Source: Rhodanobacter humi | Lineage (GTDB): Bacteria; Pseudomonadota; Gammaproteobacteria; Xanthomonadales; Rhodanobacteraceae | Direction of reading: 5' to 3' | Assembly (NCBI RefSeq): GCF_041107455.1 | Contig: NZ_JBGBPY010000001.1 | Location: forward strand, 1-64,000 | DNA length: 64,000 bases | In this document: positions 37,411 through 45,479 of the stretch, in pieces | Layout of the letters: every line of letters begins with the position of its first letter | Position numbering within the stretch: position 1 is the stretch's first letter | Translations under genes and position numbers: made by a program | The notes under the pieces: model-generated | The model's database searches: none | The model's input: the letters and a program-made list of their open reading frames with translations, nothing else | Told to the model about the DNA's origin: nothing

Positions 37411-38834
37411 GCGAACCAGCCGTGCAGCATGAAGCCTCCGCCGCCGATCGGGCGAAACACCCAGGCGCATTGCCCGGTCGCCAGTCGCGCGCGGTAGTAG
37501 TCGCGGCGCACGTCCCCGCCATCCCACCAGCCGCTCTCGATGCGCTCGGGTCCGGCGAGGAGTTGTGGCATCGGTCCGCGCAGCGGCACGGGCTTCGCCA
37601 ACAACCAACCCGGGCGCGGACCGGCCGCGGCGCCGGGCGACGGTGCCTCGCGCCGTGTCGGGACGTCCGGCGGACTGATCGAGGCGCACTCCGGGCGATG
37701 GTCGGCCTGCACCTGCACGCCGTGCACGGCATCCTCGCCCAGGCGCGCGCGCAAGCGTTCGCGCAGTTGCTCCCACGGCATCGCCTGCTGCGGTCGCGGG
37801 TCGAACAGCTCGCGATGCACCGGCACGAAGGGTGGCAGTTCGTCGGCGCAGAGTGCGATCGCGCGGACCGGCGCCGGCAGTTGCACCTGCTCCAGCCGGC
37901 CGCGCGCGAGTTCGAACAGCAGCGCCGCGTCGCGCTCGGGGGCGAGCAGGCCCACCGGCACCCGAGTGCGGGCGTCGTGGTCGTGCTCCAGTTGCAGGAC
38001 GAAGCACTGCACGCCGCCGTCGCGGCCGGCCAGGAAGGCGGCAAGGTCCGCGGTCAGCCGCTTCAGCGGAAACAGCAGCGCCTGGGACGACTCGACTTCG
38101 TGGCCGAGCTCGATCCGCGGGTCGAAGCGGTCGGGCGGACGATAGCTTTCCAGCGCCACGTCGCGCTCGCCCAGCAAGGCATCGAGGTGACGCAGCACCT
38201 CGGCCGGGAAGCGTCGCGCCAGGCCATCGCGCGGCAGCGCCCACACCTGGCGCAGCGTGCGCAGCCCCATGCGTGCGAAGGCGGTGGCCACCTCCGGCGC
38301 GAAGCCCGCGCGCTGGATCGGCAACTGCCCGAGCGCGTGACGCAGCGGCGCGTCGCCGTCGATGGCCAGCCCGTCGTGCCCGTTGGCCAGCACGCGTGCC
38401 GCCAGCGGGTGGGGCGCGGCCACGATGCGGTGTCGGAAACCGAGCGCCGTCAATTCCTCGCGCAATCGCGCCTCGAAGCGCGGCCATGGCCCGAACAACC
38501 CCAGGCTGCCCTGGATCTCCAGCATCAGCGCATGCGGGAATTGCAGGCTGACCTGCGAGCTGAAGCCGTAGGCCCAGCCGGCCAGAAAGCGGTGCCAGCG
38601 CGCCTCATCCTCGGGACGGTACGCATCCGTCGCAAAGCCATGAGCCAGTGCCTGCGCCGCGGTCAGCGCCATGCCCCGGCGCAGGCCCAGCGCCCGCGCC
38701 GCAGGACTGACCGCATGCAGCATGCGCCGTTGCGCCGATCCGCCGACGAGCACGCGGGGCGCATCCGGATCCGCGCAGCGGCGAAGCACGCCGTCCAGCG
38801 CCAGCTGTGGCAACAGGATGCAGGCCCAGCGCAT
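37407..38834 (-). CDS. imuB: ImuB, Y-family polymerase-like mutasome subunit
   Basis: The 475-residue protein resembles DinB/UmuC polymerases but lacks the catalytic acidic pair, as in all ImuB proteins. It acts as a hub linking DnaE2 to the sliding clamp. A clamp-binding-like element is visible in [15 protein letters not shown]. The N-terminus [19 protein letters not shown] is diagnostic. It lies three bases after imuA and overlaps dnaE2. Confidence 0.92.
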   Translation of the reverse strand: MRWACILLPQLALDGVLRRCADPDAPRVLVGGSAQRRMLHAVSPAARALGLRRGMALTAAQALAHGFATDAYRPEDEARWHRFLAGWAYGFSSQVSLQFPHALMLEIQGSLGLFGPWPRFEARLREELTALGFRHRIVAAPHPLAARVLANGHDGLAIDGDAPLRHALGQLPIQRAGFAPEVATAFARMGLRTLRQVWALPRDGLARRFPAEVLRHLDALLGERDVALESYRPPDRFDPRIELGHEVESSQALLFPLKRLTADLAAFLAGRDGGVQCFVLQLEHDHDARTRVPVGLLAPERDAALLFELARGRLEQVQLPAPVRAIALCADELPPFVPVHRELFDPRPQQAMPWEQLRERLRARLGEDAVHGVQVQADHRPECASISPPDVPTRREAPSPGAAAGPRPGWLLAKPVPLRGPMPQLLAGPERIESGWWDGGDVRRDYYRARLATGQCAWVFRPIGGGGFMLHGWFA

Positions 38835-38837
38835 GGC

Positions 38838-39455
38838 TCATCCTGCTCCCTGCGGGATCGGCTGCGCCGGCGCCACTCCGCCGCGGCACTTGAGCACGCG
38901 CCATTGCGCCGGCGCGGCGTCGATGGCGATGCGCAGCGCCGCCGGCGACGGATGGCTGGCCGCGGCCAGCGGTCGCGTCGCGAATGCCAGCGTGTGTCCC
39001 GAGACGGCCGCGACCTGCAGGCGGCGCAATGCACGGTCGTCGGCGCCCAGCGGCCAGCACAGCACGGCGCCGCAACTGCCCGAGCGCAGGCACTGCTCGG
39101 TCGCCCACAACGCATCGCGCGGTGTCCCGGTGCGCACGACCTGCAACTGGCGCAGGTCCACACCGGCCTGCTGCCATGCCGGTGCAAACGGCAGGTACGG
39201 CGGTGCGACCAGCACGACGCGCTCGCCCGCCTTCGACAGGCGCGCCAGGGTCGGCCACAGCAGCTGCAATTCGCCGACGCCATCGGCCGGGATCAGGAGT
39301 TCACTCAGCGCGGCTTCGGGCCAGCCGCCACTGGGCAACAACGCGTCGAGGCCGGCATGGCCGGTGGGCTGCGCCCCGGCCGGCGGCGCAGCCGGCCGAC
39401 CACGCCAGACCTGCCGCTGGTGCAGCAGTGCATCGATCGCCACCACCGCGCCCAT
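38838..39455 (-). CDS. imuA: ImuA, SulA/RecA-like mutasome subunit
   Basis: The 205-residue RecA-like protein begins MGAVVAIDALLHQRQVWRG, then HAGLDALLPSGGWPEAALSE, the usual ImuA N-terminus. An ATP-fold core follows (ERVVLVAPPYLPFAPAW). The ATG at 39455 was preferred over an upstream frame extension because it leaves one base after the lexA stop and matches the family. ImuA inhibits recombination and helps assemble the mutasome. Confidence 0.9.
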   Translation of the reverse strand: MGAVVAIDALLHQRQVWRGRPAAPPAGAQPTGHAGLDALLPSGGWPEAALSELLIPADGVGELQLLWPTLARLSKAGERVVLVAPPYLPFAPAWQQAGVDLRQLQVVRTGTPRDALWATEQCLRSGSCGAVLCWPLGADDRALRRLQVAAVSGHTLAFATRPLAAASHPSPAALRIAIDAAPAQWRVLKCRGGVAPAQPIPQGAG

Positions 39456-39456
39456 G

Positions 39457-40074
39457 TCACCCCCGGCGGACCAGGCCGCAGAACACGCCCTCGATGGCGA
39501 AGTCCTGCCCGCGCCGCACCTCGATCGGCGCATAGGCCGGATTGCGCGGCAGCAGCCGGATCCCGCCCTTGCCGCGGGCAAGACGCTTGATCGTCAGTTC
39601 GCCTTCGAGCCGGGCCACCACCACCTGCCCGTCGCGCGCCTCCGGCGTGCGGCGCACACCGACCAGATCGCCGTCGAGGATGCCGTCCCCGATCATCGAA
39701 TCCCCCTGCACCCGCAGCAGGTAGTCCGGTCGCGTGGCGAACAATCGCGCGTCGAGCGTCAGCGTGTCGAGCAGACCGGCATCGGCGCCGATCGGCGGAC
39801 CGGCCGCCACCCGGCCCAGCACCGGCACCTGCAACAGACTGGTACGCGTACGCAGACCGGCCGGGCGAATACCACGCGCCTGCCCGGACGCCACCTCGAT
39901 CAGTCCCGCCTCGGCCAACGCCAGCACATGCTTGCGCGCCGCGCCACGCGAGGCCAAGCCACCGGCCTCGGCAATCTCGGCCAGGGACGGCGGCTGCCCC
40001 TGCTCCGTCACCCGCTTGCGGATGAAGGTGAGGATGGCGGCGCGGCGGGAGCTGAGATCGGACATGGAGTACAT
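39457..40074 (-). CDS. lexA: LexA repressor (LexA2 type)
   Basis: The 205-residue repressor has an N-terminal winged helix (RRAAILTFIRKRVTEQGQPP, then SLAEIAEAGGLASRGAARKH), the cleavage site Ala-Gly in RVAAGPPIG, the catalytic Ser in VQGDSMIGDGI and Lys in ELTIKRLARG. As first gene of lexA-imuA-imuB-dnaE2 it is the cassette-linked LexA. The start at 40074 has GGAG five bases upstream; a second ATG at 40065 has no such signal. The ribosome site lies inside the operator palindrome. Confidence 0.93.
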   Translation of the reverse strand: MYSMSDLSSRRAAILTFIRKRVTEQGQPPSLAEIAEAGGLASRGAARKHVLALAEAGLIEVASGQARGIRPAGLRTRTSLLQVPVLGRVAAGPPIGADAGLLDTLTLDARLFATRPDYLLRVQGDSMIGDGILDGDLVGVRRTPEARDGQVVVARLEGELTIKRLARGKGGIRLLPRNPAYAPIEVRRGQDFAIEGVFCGLVRRG

Positions 40075-40083
40075 TTGTACTCC
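40066..40083. promoter_or_regulatory. LexA2 operator overlapping lexA start
   Basis: The 18-base palindrome GGAGTAC-ATTT-GTACTCC is of the GTAC-N4-GTAC class reported for cassette-linked LexA2 repressors. It spans the GGAG ribosome site and first codon of lexA, so binding would block both transcription and access to the start. Confidence 0.85.
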
Positions 40084-40403
40084 AATCGTGCCGACATGGC
40101 CAGAACTGCAGCAGCAACGAAGGATCGACTGGCGATGGCGGCGTCACGCAGGTAAGACGGTCTGTTTTGACTTGGGTGTGGGCACAAGCTCGGCGTACCG
40201 CGCGCGCTCGCGATGTGCACGGCTTGGACAAGCGTTGCGGCCCTGCCCTGCCCCTGATGACGCACCCTGACAGGCGTCCATGTCCCCGGCATCCACGATC
40301 ACCCGGTCCCACGATCGTCCGATCAAATGACACAGATCAGTGCCGGCCGCTTGCGGCCTGCGCAGAATCCGGATGCATCAACTTTCCCACCGGAGTCATC
40401 CCC
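40075..40403. other. Divergent lexA/azurin intergenic region
   Basis: These 329 bases carry the lexA operator at the left edge and an FNR-type dyad at 40327-40340. The middle shows no coding frame of note. Confidence 0.45.
40327..40340. promoter_or_regulatory. FNR-type site upstream of azurin
   Basis: ATGAC-ACAG-ATCAG, 64 bases before the azurin start. It matches the NTGAY-N4-RTCAR pattern repeated throughout the anaerobic island. Confidence 0.6.
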
Positions 40404-40850
40404 ATGCGCAAACTGATCGTCCTCGCCCTGCTCGGCCTCGCTTCCTCGCCGCTGATGGCGGCCGAATGCAGCACCACGGTCGAGGCCAGCGACGCAATGC
40501 AATACAACGTCAAGTCCATCACCGTGCCCAAGACCTGCAAGAGCTTCAAGGTCACGCTGAAGCACACCGGCAAGCTGCCGGTGGCCTCGATGGGCCACAA
40601 CTGGGTGCTGGCGCACGCCGCCGACGAATCCGGCGTGATCGCCGACGGCATGCAGGCCGGTGCCGCCGACAGCTACGAGAAGCCCGGCGACACCCGCATC
40701 ATCGCCCACACCAAGCTGATCGGCGGCGGCCAGTCCGACACCGCGACGATCAACGTGGCCAAGCTCAAGGCCGGCGAGCAGTACGCCTATTTCTGCACGT
40801 TCCCCGGCCATGCCGCACTGATGAAGGGCACGCTGAGTCTGGGCAAATGA
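40404..40850 (+). CDS. azu: Azurin
   Basis: The 148-residue exported blue copper protein has a signal peptide ending LMAAE. All copper ligands are present: His in MGHNWVL, and Cys, His and Met in YFCTFPGHAALMKG. Azurin carries electrons in the periplasm and is a donor to copper nitrite reductase, encoded 17 kb away in this island. The stop context TGGGCAAATGAG is repeated once directly after the gene (TGGGTAAATGAG). An FNR-type site lies 64 bases upstream. Confidence 0.95.
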   Translation: MRKLIVLALLGLASSPLMAAECSTTVEASDAMQYNVKSITVPKTCKSFKVTLKHTGKLPVASMGHNWVLAHAADESGVIADGMQAGAADSYEKPGDTRIIAHTKLIGGGQSDTATINVAKLKAGEQYAYFCTFPGHAALMKGTLSLGK

Positions 40851-40882
40851 GCCTGGGTAAATGAGCAGACAAGTCGCCACCC

Positions 40883-40920
40883 GCACGATGCCCCCGGCCG
40901 CAAAGCCGGGGGCATCGTGC
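40883..40920. terminator. Long stem-loop after azurin
   Basis: A perfect 15-base stem (GCACGATGCCCCCGG with CCGGGGGCATCGTGC) around an 8-base loop, 32 bases after the azurin stop. There is no T-run, so it is either an attenuator or a Rho-assisted end. It sits right before the PLP-enzyme start. Confidence 0.7.
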
Positions 40921-42042
40921 ATGCATGAACCGGGTCCGGACCTCCCCATGCAGGATGTTTCCCAGCTGTTGTCTCCGCACGAAACCGGGCGCCGCTGGGT
41001 ACACGCCGCGCTGGAAATGCTCGCGCAGGAAGCCGCGCGCTCGGCCGACACGCACCTGCTCAAGCTCGACTTTCCCGGTTTTCCCGGCATCGACTTCTAC
41101 TTCAAGGACGAGTCGGCGCATCCCAGCGGCAGCCTGAAGCACCGCCTCGCCCGCTCGCTCTACCTCTACGCGCTGTGCAACGGCCGCCTGCGCGAGGGCC
41201 AGGCGGTGGTCGACGCCTCTTCGGGCAGCACGGCGATTTCCGAGGCCTGGTTTGCGCGCCTGCTCGGCCTGCCATTCACCGCGGTGATGCCGGCCTGCAC
41301 CGCGCCGCGCAAGATCCGCGACGTGCAGGCGCTGGGCGGCCGCTGCGACCTGGTCGACGATCCCGCCCAGGTACATGCGCGCGCCGCCGAACACGCCACG
41401 CGCGGCGCCTGCCACCTCGACCAGTTCGGCCTCGCCGTGCAGGCCACCGACTGGCGCGGCAACAACAACATCGCCGAGTCGATCATCCAGCAGATGGCGC
41501 GCGAGCCCCGGCCGGTGCCGGCGTGGATCGTCTGCGGTGCCGGTACCGGCGGTACCTCGGCCACCATCGGCCGCTACCTGCGCTACCGCCGCCTGGACAC
41601 CCGCCTGTGCGTGGCCGAGCCGACCGGCAGCGGCTACGTCGAGGGCTGGCGCGGGCGTGACCGCGATGCGGTGGCGCGCCAGCCCACCCTGATCGAGGGT
41701 ATCGGCCGGCCGCGCGTGGAGCCGGGCTTCCTGTTCGACGTGGTCGACGAGGTGATCGAGGTGCCCGACACCACCTCGATCGCCGCCGCCTGGCTGCTTG
41801 AGGAACTGCTCGGCCGCCGCTACGGCGGCTCCTCCGGCACCAACCTGGTGGCTTGCCTGCAACTGGCCGCCGGCATGCGCGATCGCGGCGAGCGCGGCAG
41901 CATCGTGAGCTTGCTGTGCGACCCCGGCGAACGTTATGCGGAGACGCTGTTCGATCCGGCGTGGCTGGCCGCGCGCGGCATCGACATCGGCCCCGCGCGC
42001 GAAGCTTTGCGGCACTGCCTGGCCAACGGGCCGCACGGCTGA
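40921..42042 (+). CDS. PLP-dependent cysteine synthase-family enzyme
   Basis: About 373 residues of fold type II PLP enzyme. The Schiff-base Lys is in HPSGSLKHRLA, the substrate loop in VVDASSGSTAISEAWFA, and the phosphate-binding Gly run in CGAGTGGTSATIG. It groups with cysteine synthase/cystathionine beta-synthase-like enzymes, but the substrate is not predictable. I start it at 40921 because the upstream frame runs through the stem-loop; 40948 is an alternative. It sits between azurin and ubiD inside the anaerobic island. Confidence 0.78.
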   Translation: MHEPGPDLPMQDVSQLLSPHETGRRWVHAALEMLAQEAARSADTHLLKLDFPGFPGIDFYFKDESAHPSGSLKHRLARSLYLYALCNGRLREGQAVVDASSGSTAISEAWFARLLGLPFTAVMPACTAPRKIRDVQALGGRCDLVDDPAQVHARAAEHATRGACHLDQFGLAVQATDWRGNNNIAESIIQQMAREPRPVPAWIVCGAGTGGTSATIGRYLRYRRLDTRLCVAEPTGSGYVEGWRGRDRDAVARQPTLIEGIGRPRVEPGFLFDVVDEVIEVPDTTSIAAAWLLEELLGRRYGGSSGTNLVACLQLAAGMRDRGERGSIVSLLCDPGERYAETLFDPAWLAARGIDIGPAREALRHCLANGPHG

Positions 42043-42052
42043 CCACGATCAA
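42039..42052. promoter_or_regulatory. FNR-type site upstream of ubiD
   Basis: CTGAC-CACG-ATCAA overlaps the stop of the PLP-enzyme gene and lies 57 bases before the ubiD start. Confidence 0.6.
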
Positions 42053-42108
42053 GGCAACACCACGCGCGAGCGGCGAGGCTTGGGCGACGCCATTGCCAGT
42101 CCCGCACC

Positions 42109-43620
42109 ATGAGCCACCACGACCTGCGTTCCTTCCTCGACCGGCTCGAACGCCAGCAGCAATTGCTGCGCGTGCAGGCGCCGGTGGATCCGCATCTGGA
42201 AACCACCGCGCTGTGCCATCGTGCCCTGCGTGAAGGCGGCCCTGCCCTGCTGATGGAACAGCCGCTCGGTTCGGGCCACGCCTTCCTCGGCAACCTGTTC
42301 GGCCATCGCCGCCGCATCGAGCTGGCGCTGGCCGGGCGGCCGCTGGCTTCGCTGCGTGAGCTGGGCCAGCTGCTGGCCGCAATCAAGGAGCCGCGCTGGC
42401 CGGCCAACCTGCGCCAGGCGCTGGCCACCTGGCCGGAGCTGGCGCAGCTCGCCCACGTGGCGCCGCGCCACGTCGAGGAAGCCGCGTTCCTGCACGAAAC
42501 GCGGGAAGGCGCGGACATCGACCTCGCCCGCCTGCCGATCCAGCATTGCTGGCCGGGCGATGCGGGCAAGCTGGTCACGCTGGGTCTGGTGATCACCCGC
42601 GGCAGCCGCAAGCGCCGCCAGAACGTGGCGATCTACCGCCAGCAGGTGATAGCGCCGAACCGCGTGATCATGCGCTGGCTGCCGCATCGCGGCGGCGCGC
42701 TGGACCATGCCGACTGGCGCGTGGATCGTCCGCGCCAACCCTTCCCCGTGCTGGTGGCGATCGGCGCGGACCCCGCCACCTTGCTCGCCGCCGTGGCGCC
42801 GGTGCCGGACACGTTGTCCGAATACGAGTTCGCGGGCCTGCTGCGCGCCGAGCGCACGCGGCTGTGGCGCAGCGAGCTGACCGGCCTCGACGCGCCGGCC
42901 GGCGCGGAGATCCTGCTGGAAGGCTTCATCCATCCCGACGACACCGCGCTGGAAGGTCCGTTCGGCGACCACACCGGCTACTACAACGCGCAGGACCGTT
43001 TCCCGGTGCTCACCATCGAGCGCATGCGCTTGCGCAAGGATGCGATCTACCAGGGCAGCTACATGGGCCGCGCGCCGCACGACGAGCCTTCGGTGCTGGC
43101 GATGGCGCTGAACGAGCTGTTCGTGCCGATCCTGCAGAAGGTGTTCCCCGAGATCGTCGACTTCCACCTGCCGCCGGAGGCCTGCTCCTACCGCGTCGCC
43201 GTGGTGGCGATCCGCAAGCAGTACGCCGGCCACGCGCGGCGCGTGATGATGGCCGTGTGGTCGTACCTGCGCCAGTTCACCTACACCAAGTTCGTGATCG
43301 TGGTGGACGCCGACATCGACGCGCGCGACTGGTCGCAGGTGATCTGGGCCATCGCCACCCGCGTCGACCCCGCGCGCGACGCGATGCTGGTGGAGAACAC
43401 GCCGATCGACTACCTCGACTTCGCCAGCCCCGTCGCCGGGCTGGGCTCCAAGCTCGGCCTCGACGCCACCAACAAGTGGCCCGGCGAGACCAGCCGCACC
43501 TGGGGCATGCCGATCGCGCCGGACGACGCGGTGGAGGCGCGGATGGATGCCTTGTGGCGAACGCTGCGAGAATCGGCGGATGCCGGGCCCGACCTGCCCG
43601 CCCGCCGGAGTCCCCGATGA
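42109..43620 (+). CDS. ubiD: UbiD, 4-hydroxy-3-polyprenylbenzoate decarboxylase
   Basis: The 503-residue enzyme uses prenylated FMN to decarboxylate the ubiquinone precursor without O2. Family landmarks: [14 protein letters not shown] at the start, [11 protein letters not shown]-like [16 protein letters not shown], the [16 protein letters not shown] active-site stretch, and [11 protein letters not shown] near the end. The length is normal (E. coli 497). It overlaps the prephenate dehydrogenase gene as ATGA. An FNR-type site lies 57 bases upstream, so this may be an anaerobic second copy. Confidence 0.92.
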   Translation: MSHHDLRSFLDRLERQQQLLRVQAPVDPHLETTALCHRALREGGPALLMEQPLGSGHAFLGNLFGHRRRIELALAGRPLASLRELGQLLAAIKEPRWPANLRQALATWPELAQLAHVAPRHVEEAAFLHETREGADIDLARLPIQHCWPGDAGKLVTLGLVITRGSRKRRQNVAIYRQQVIAPNRVIMRWLPHRGGALDHADWRVDRPRQPFPVLVAIGADPATLLAAVAPVPDTLSEYEFAGLLRAERTRLWRSELTGLDAPAGAEILLEGFIHPDDTALEGPFGDHTGYYNAQDRFPVLTIERMRLRKDAIYQGSYMGRAPHDEPSVLAMALNELFVPILQKVFPEIVDFHLPPEACSYRVAVVAIRKQYAGHARRVMMAVWSYLRQFTYTKFVIVVDADIDARDWSQVIWAIATRVDPARDAMLVENTPIDYLDFASPVAGLGSKLGLDATNKWPGETSRTWGMPIAPDDAVEARMDALWRTLRESADAGPDLPARRSPR

Positions 43621-44375
43621 TCTTCGCCCTGTTCGGCCATGGCCGCTTCGGCTGCGCCTTCGCCGACCTGCTGCAACGCGCCGGCCACGTCGTGCGCATC
43701 CACGACCCGCAGGCGGAAATACCCGCGGCGCTGGCCTGCGCCACGCCGGCCGATGCGCTCGCCGGCGCCGACTGGGTGGTGCTGGCGATGCCGGTGCCAC
43801 AGCTGGAGCCGGCGCTGCGCGAACTGCGCCCCCTGCTCGATGCGCGGCACACCGTGATCGACGTGGGCAGCGTGAAGGAGCACCCCTGCGCCCTGCTCGA
43901 CGAACACCTCGGCGAGGCGATCCCGCACGCCGGCACCCATCCGCTGTTCGGACCGCTCAGCCTCGCCCGCGGCGAGCCGCTGCGCGCGGTGCTGTGCGCC
44001 AGCGCGCGCCATCCGCAGGCCGCCGAACGCACGCGCGCCCTGTTCGAATCGCTGGGCTGCACGGTGATCGCGCAGGACGCCGCCGCGCACGACCGCGCGA
44101 TGGCGAAGACCCACGCGCTGGCGTTCTTCATCGCCCGCGCACTGGTGGAGATGGGCGTGGGCGAGGACTTGTCGGTGGCGCCGCCCTCCTTCCTCGGCCT
44201 GGCCAACATGCTCGCCGCGGTGCGCGGCGACGCCGGCCACCTGTTCGCCGCGATCCAGCGCGAGAATCCCTACGCCGAGGCGGCACGCGCCGAGCTGCTG
44301 GAGCACCTGGCCGCGATCCACCACCGGCTGCTCGCCGGCGACGAGACCCTGGCGATTCCGCCGCCGGCGCCTTGA
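43617..44375 (+). CDS. Prephenate dehydrogenase (TyrA family)
   Basis: The 252-residue NAD-dependent dehydrogenase begins with the Rossmann motif [17 protein letters not shown]. It continues with the TyrA core: [32 protein letters not shown], and [17 protein letters not shown] with its substrate His. It converts prephenate to 4-hydroxyphenylpyruvate on the way to tyrosine. There is no ACT domain. It overlaps ubiD by four bases. With the chorismate mutase domain at 51781-52620 it would complete an O2-free tyrosine route. Confidence 0.85.
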   Translation: MIFALFGHGRFGCAFADLLQRAGHVVRIHDPQAEIPAALACATPADALAGADWVVLAMPVPQLEPALRELRPLLDARHTVIDVGSVKEHPCALLDEHLGEAIPHAGTHPLFGPLSLARGEPLRAVLCASARHPQAAERTRALFESLGCTVIAQDAAAHDRAMAKTHALAFFIARALVEMGVGEDLSVAPPSFLGLANMLAAVRGDAGHLFAAIQRENPYAEAARAELLEHLAAIHHRLLAGDETLAIPPPAP

Positions 44376-44417
44376 GGCGTAGGAGCGCACCCCCGGATCA
44401 AGTCCGGGGCAGGCTCT

Positions 44418-44463
44418 GTGCGCGAATGCTCTGGCGCCGATCGGAACAAAAGCATTCGCGCAC
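44418..44463. repeat. REP-like inverted repeat
   Basis: A perfect 13-base inverted repeat (GTGCGCGAATGCT with AGCATTCGCGCAC) with a 20-base centre, between two convergent genes. An adjacent smaller stem (CCCCGGATCAAGTCCGGGG at 44392-44410) precedes it. This looks like a dispersed intergenic repeat that also ends transcription. Confidence 0.6.
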
Positions 44464-44471
44464 TGGGTGCG

Positions 44472-44771
44472 CTACGGTTTCCCGCCGTCCGAACCTGCGA
44501 GCATCGCCAGCGCCTCGCGCGCCTGCTCCTGCAAGGCGAGCCATGCGGCTTCCCACTGCCCCGGCTTGGGTTTGGCGTGGCCGAACCGCAACAGCATCTC
44601 GCGCGCCTGTCGCAGCTGCGCCTGCAGCGCGGCGTTCCCGGCCAGCACGCGCTCGTGCTCGTCCTTGCCCACCATGAACACCTTGCGGTCCTTGCATACG
44701 CCGATGCACGGCTGCGGCGCTTCGATCCTGCCGCAACCGATGCATTGCCACGCCTGGATGTAGTCGGTCAT
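44472..44771 (-). CDS. Small Cys-cluster protein, unknown
   Basis: The 99-residue protein opens with a cysteine cluster (QCIGCGRIEAPQPCIGVC, spacing C-x2-C-x9-C-x3-C) that could hold zinc or an Fe-S cluster. An amphipathic, probably coiled-coil half follows (ALQAQLRQAREMLLRFGHA). The family is not recognised. A near-consensus FNR-type site (TTGAT-CCGG-ATCAG) lies 54 bases upstream, so it belongs to the anaerobic regulon. Confidence 0.6.
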   Translation of the reverse strand: MTDYIQAWQCIGCGRIEAPQPCIGVCKDRKVFMVGKDEHERVLAGNAALQAQLRQAREMLLRFGHAKPKPGQWEAAWLALQEQAREALAMLAGSDGGKP

Positions 44772-44824
44772 GTGCGTTGCCCGTTTCGATGGAGGCAGCG
44801 TGCGCCGCTGCCGCGGCGGAACGC

Positions 44825-44838
44825 TTGATCCGGATCAG
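44825..44838. promoter_or_regulatory. FNR-type site upstream of the Cys-cluster gene
   Basis: TTGAT-CCGG-ATCAG differs from the classical FNR consensus TTGAT-N4-ATCAA at one base. It lies 54 bases before the start at 44771. Confidence 0.7.
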
Positions 44839-44842
44839 CGAT

Positions 44843-45322
44843 TCAGTGCGCGTGCCCGGCTTCCGGCTTCCAGTCCGGCGCCTCGAAATAGCGCGGGTAA
44901 TCCGCCACCGCCGCGCGCATCGCCGCGAGCTGGCCCATGTCCGCGGGGTCGGCCTTGAACTTCTGCACCGCGGCGAGCAGCGGCACCAGCATGCCGTGCA
45001 GCACAGCATCCTGCCCGGGCGCGAGCTTGCACTTGGCGAAGATGTCGGCGGCGGATTCCTCGATCGCGCCCACGCGATCCAGCGCCAGCGTGGTGTCCAT
45101 GTGGCCCATCTCGTAATGGCGCAACTGCTCCAGCACGGTGTGGATCTGCTCCATGTCCGCGCTCAGCGTGGCGTCGGCAGCCCAGCGCTGCGCGGGCGGC
45201 GGCACCGGTGCCGCGGCATGTGCGTGTGCGGCGTGGTCGTGCTGGGCGAAGGCCGCGCCGGGCGCCAGCGCCAGCACGGCGAGAACGCTGCACAGGGGAA
45301 TGGAAAACCTCATCGGATGCAT
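44843..45322 (-). CDS. Exported His-rich protein, unknown
   Basis: The 159-residue product has a signal peptide ending GAAFAQ and a His-rich mature N-terminus (HDHAAHAHAAA). Its all-helical body ends in AGHAH (TVLEQLRHYEMGHMDTTLALD). One Cys is present. ATG 45322 has AGGAG eight bases upstream. It is divergent from ubiU, with the FNR-type sites between them. Periplasmic metal binding or delivery is possible; the family is not recognised. Confidence 0.6.
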   Translation of the reverse strand: MHPMRFSIPLCSVLAVLALAPGAAFAQHDHAAHAHAAAPVPPPAQRWAADATLSADMEQIHTVLEQLRHYEMGHMDTTLALDRVGAIEESAADIFAKCKLAPGQDAVLHGMLVPLLAAVQKFKADPADMGQLAAMRAAVADYPRYFEAPDWKPEAGHAH

Positions 45323-45406
45323 GCCACGGACTCCTGCCTGCGACGGATGCCGCAGTCGCATCGATGCTAGCGATCGATCCGGATTGCCTGCTTGATCCAC
45401 GACAAA

Positions 45407-45420
45407 CTGACCCGCGTCAA
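45407..45420. promoter_or_regulatory. FNR-type site upstream of ubiU
   Basis: CTGAC-CCGC-GTCAA, 60 bases before the ubiU start and 85 bases before the divergent gene at 45322. A weaker overlapping dyad (TTGAT-CCAC-GACAA) lies at 45392-45405. Confidence 0.65.
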
Positions 45421-45479
45421 AAGCGCGGCCGCTTGTCGCAGCCACGATGCGCACTCCTTTCCCGCGCGGAGCGCCGCCC

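Noticed and set aside
37411-38487. N-terminal extension of dnaE2
   Set aside because: The extra 359 residues are the out-of-frame reading of imuB; the true polymerase start MSYAELHC is at 37410.
45392-45405. Second FNR-type dyad TTGAT-CCAC-GACAA
   Set aside because: The right half-site has a mismatch in the essential TCAA core and it abuts a better site at 45407; not counted as a separate site.
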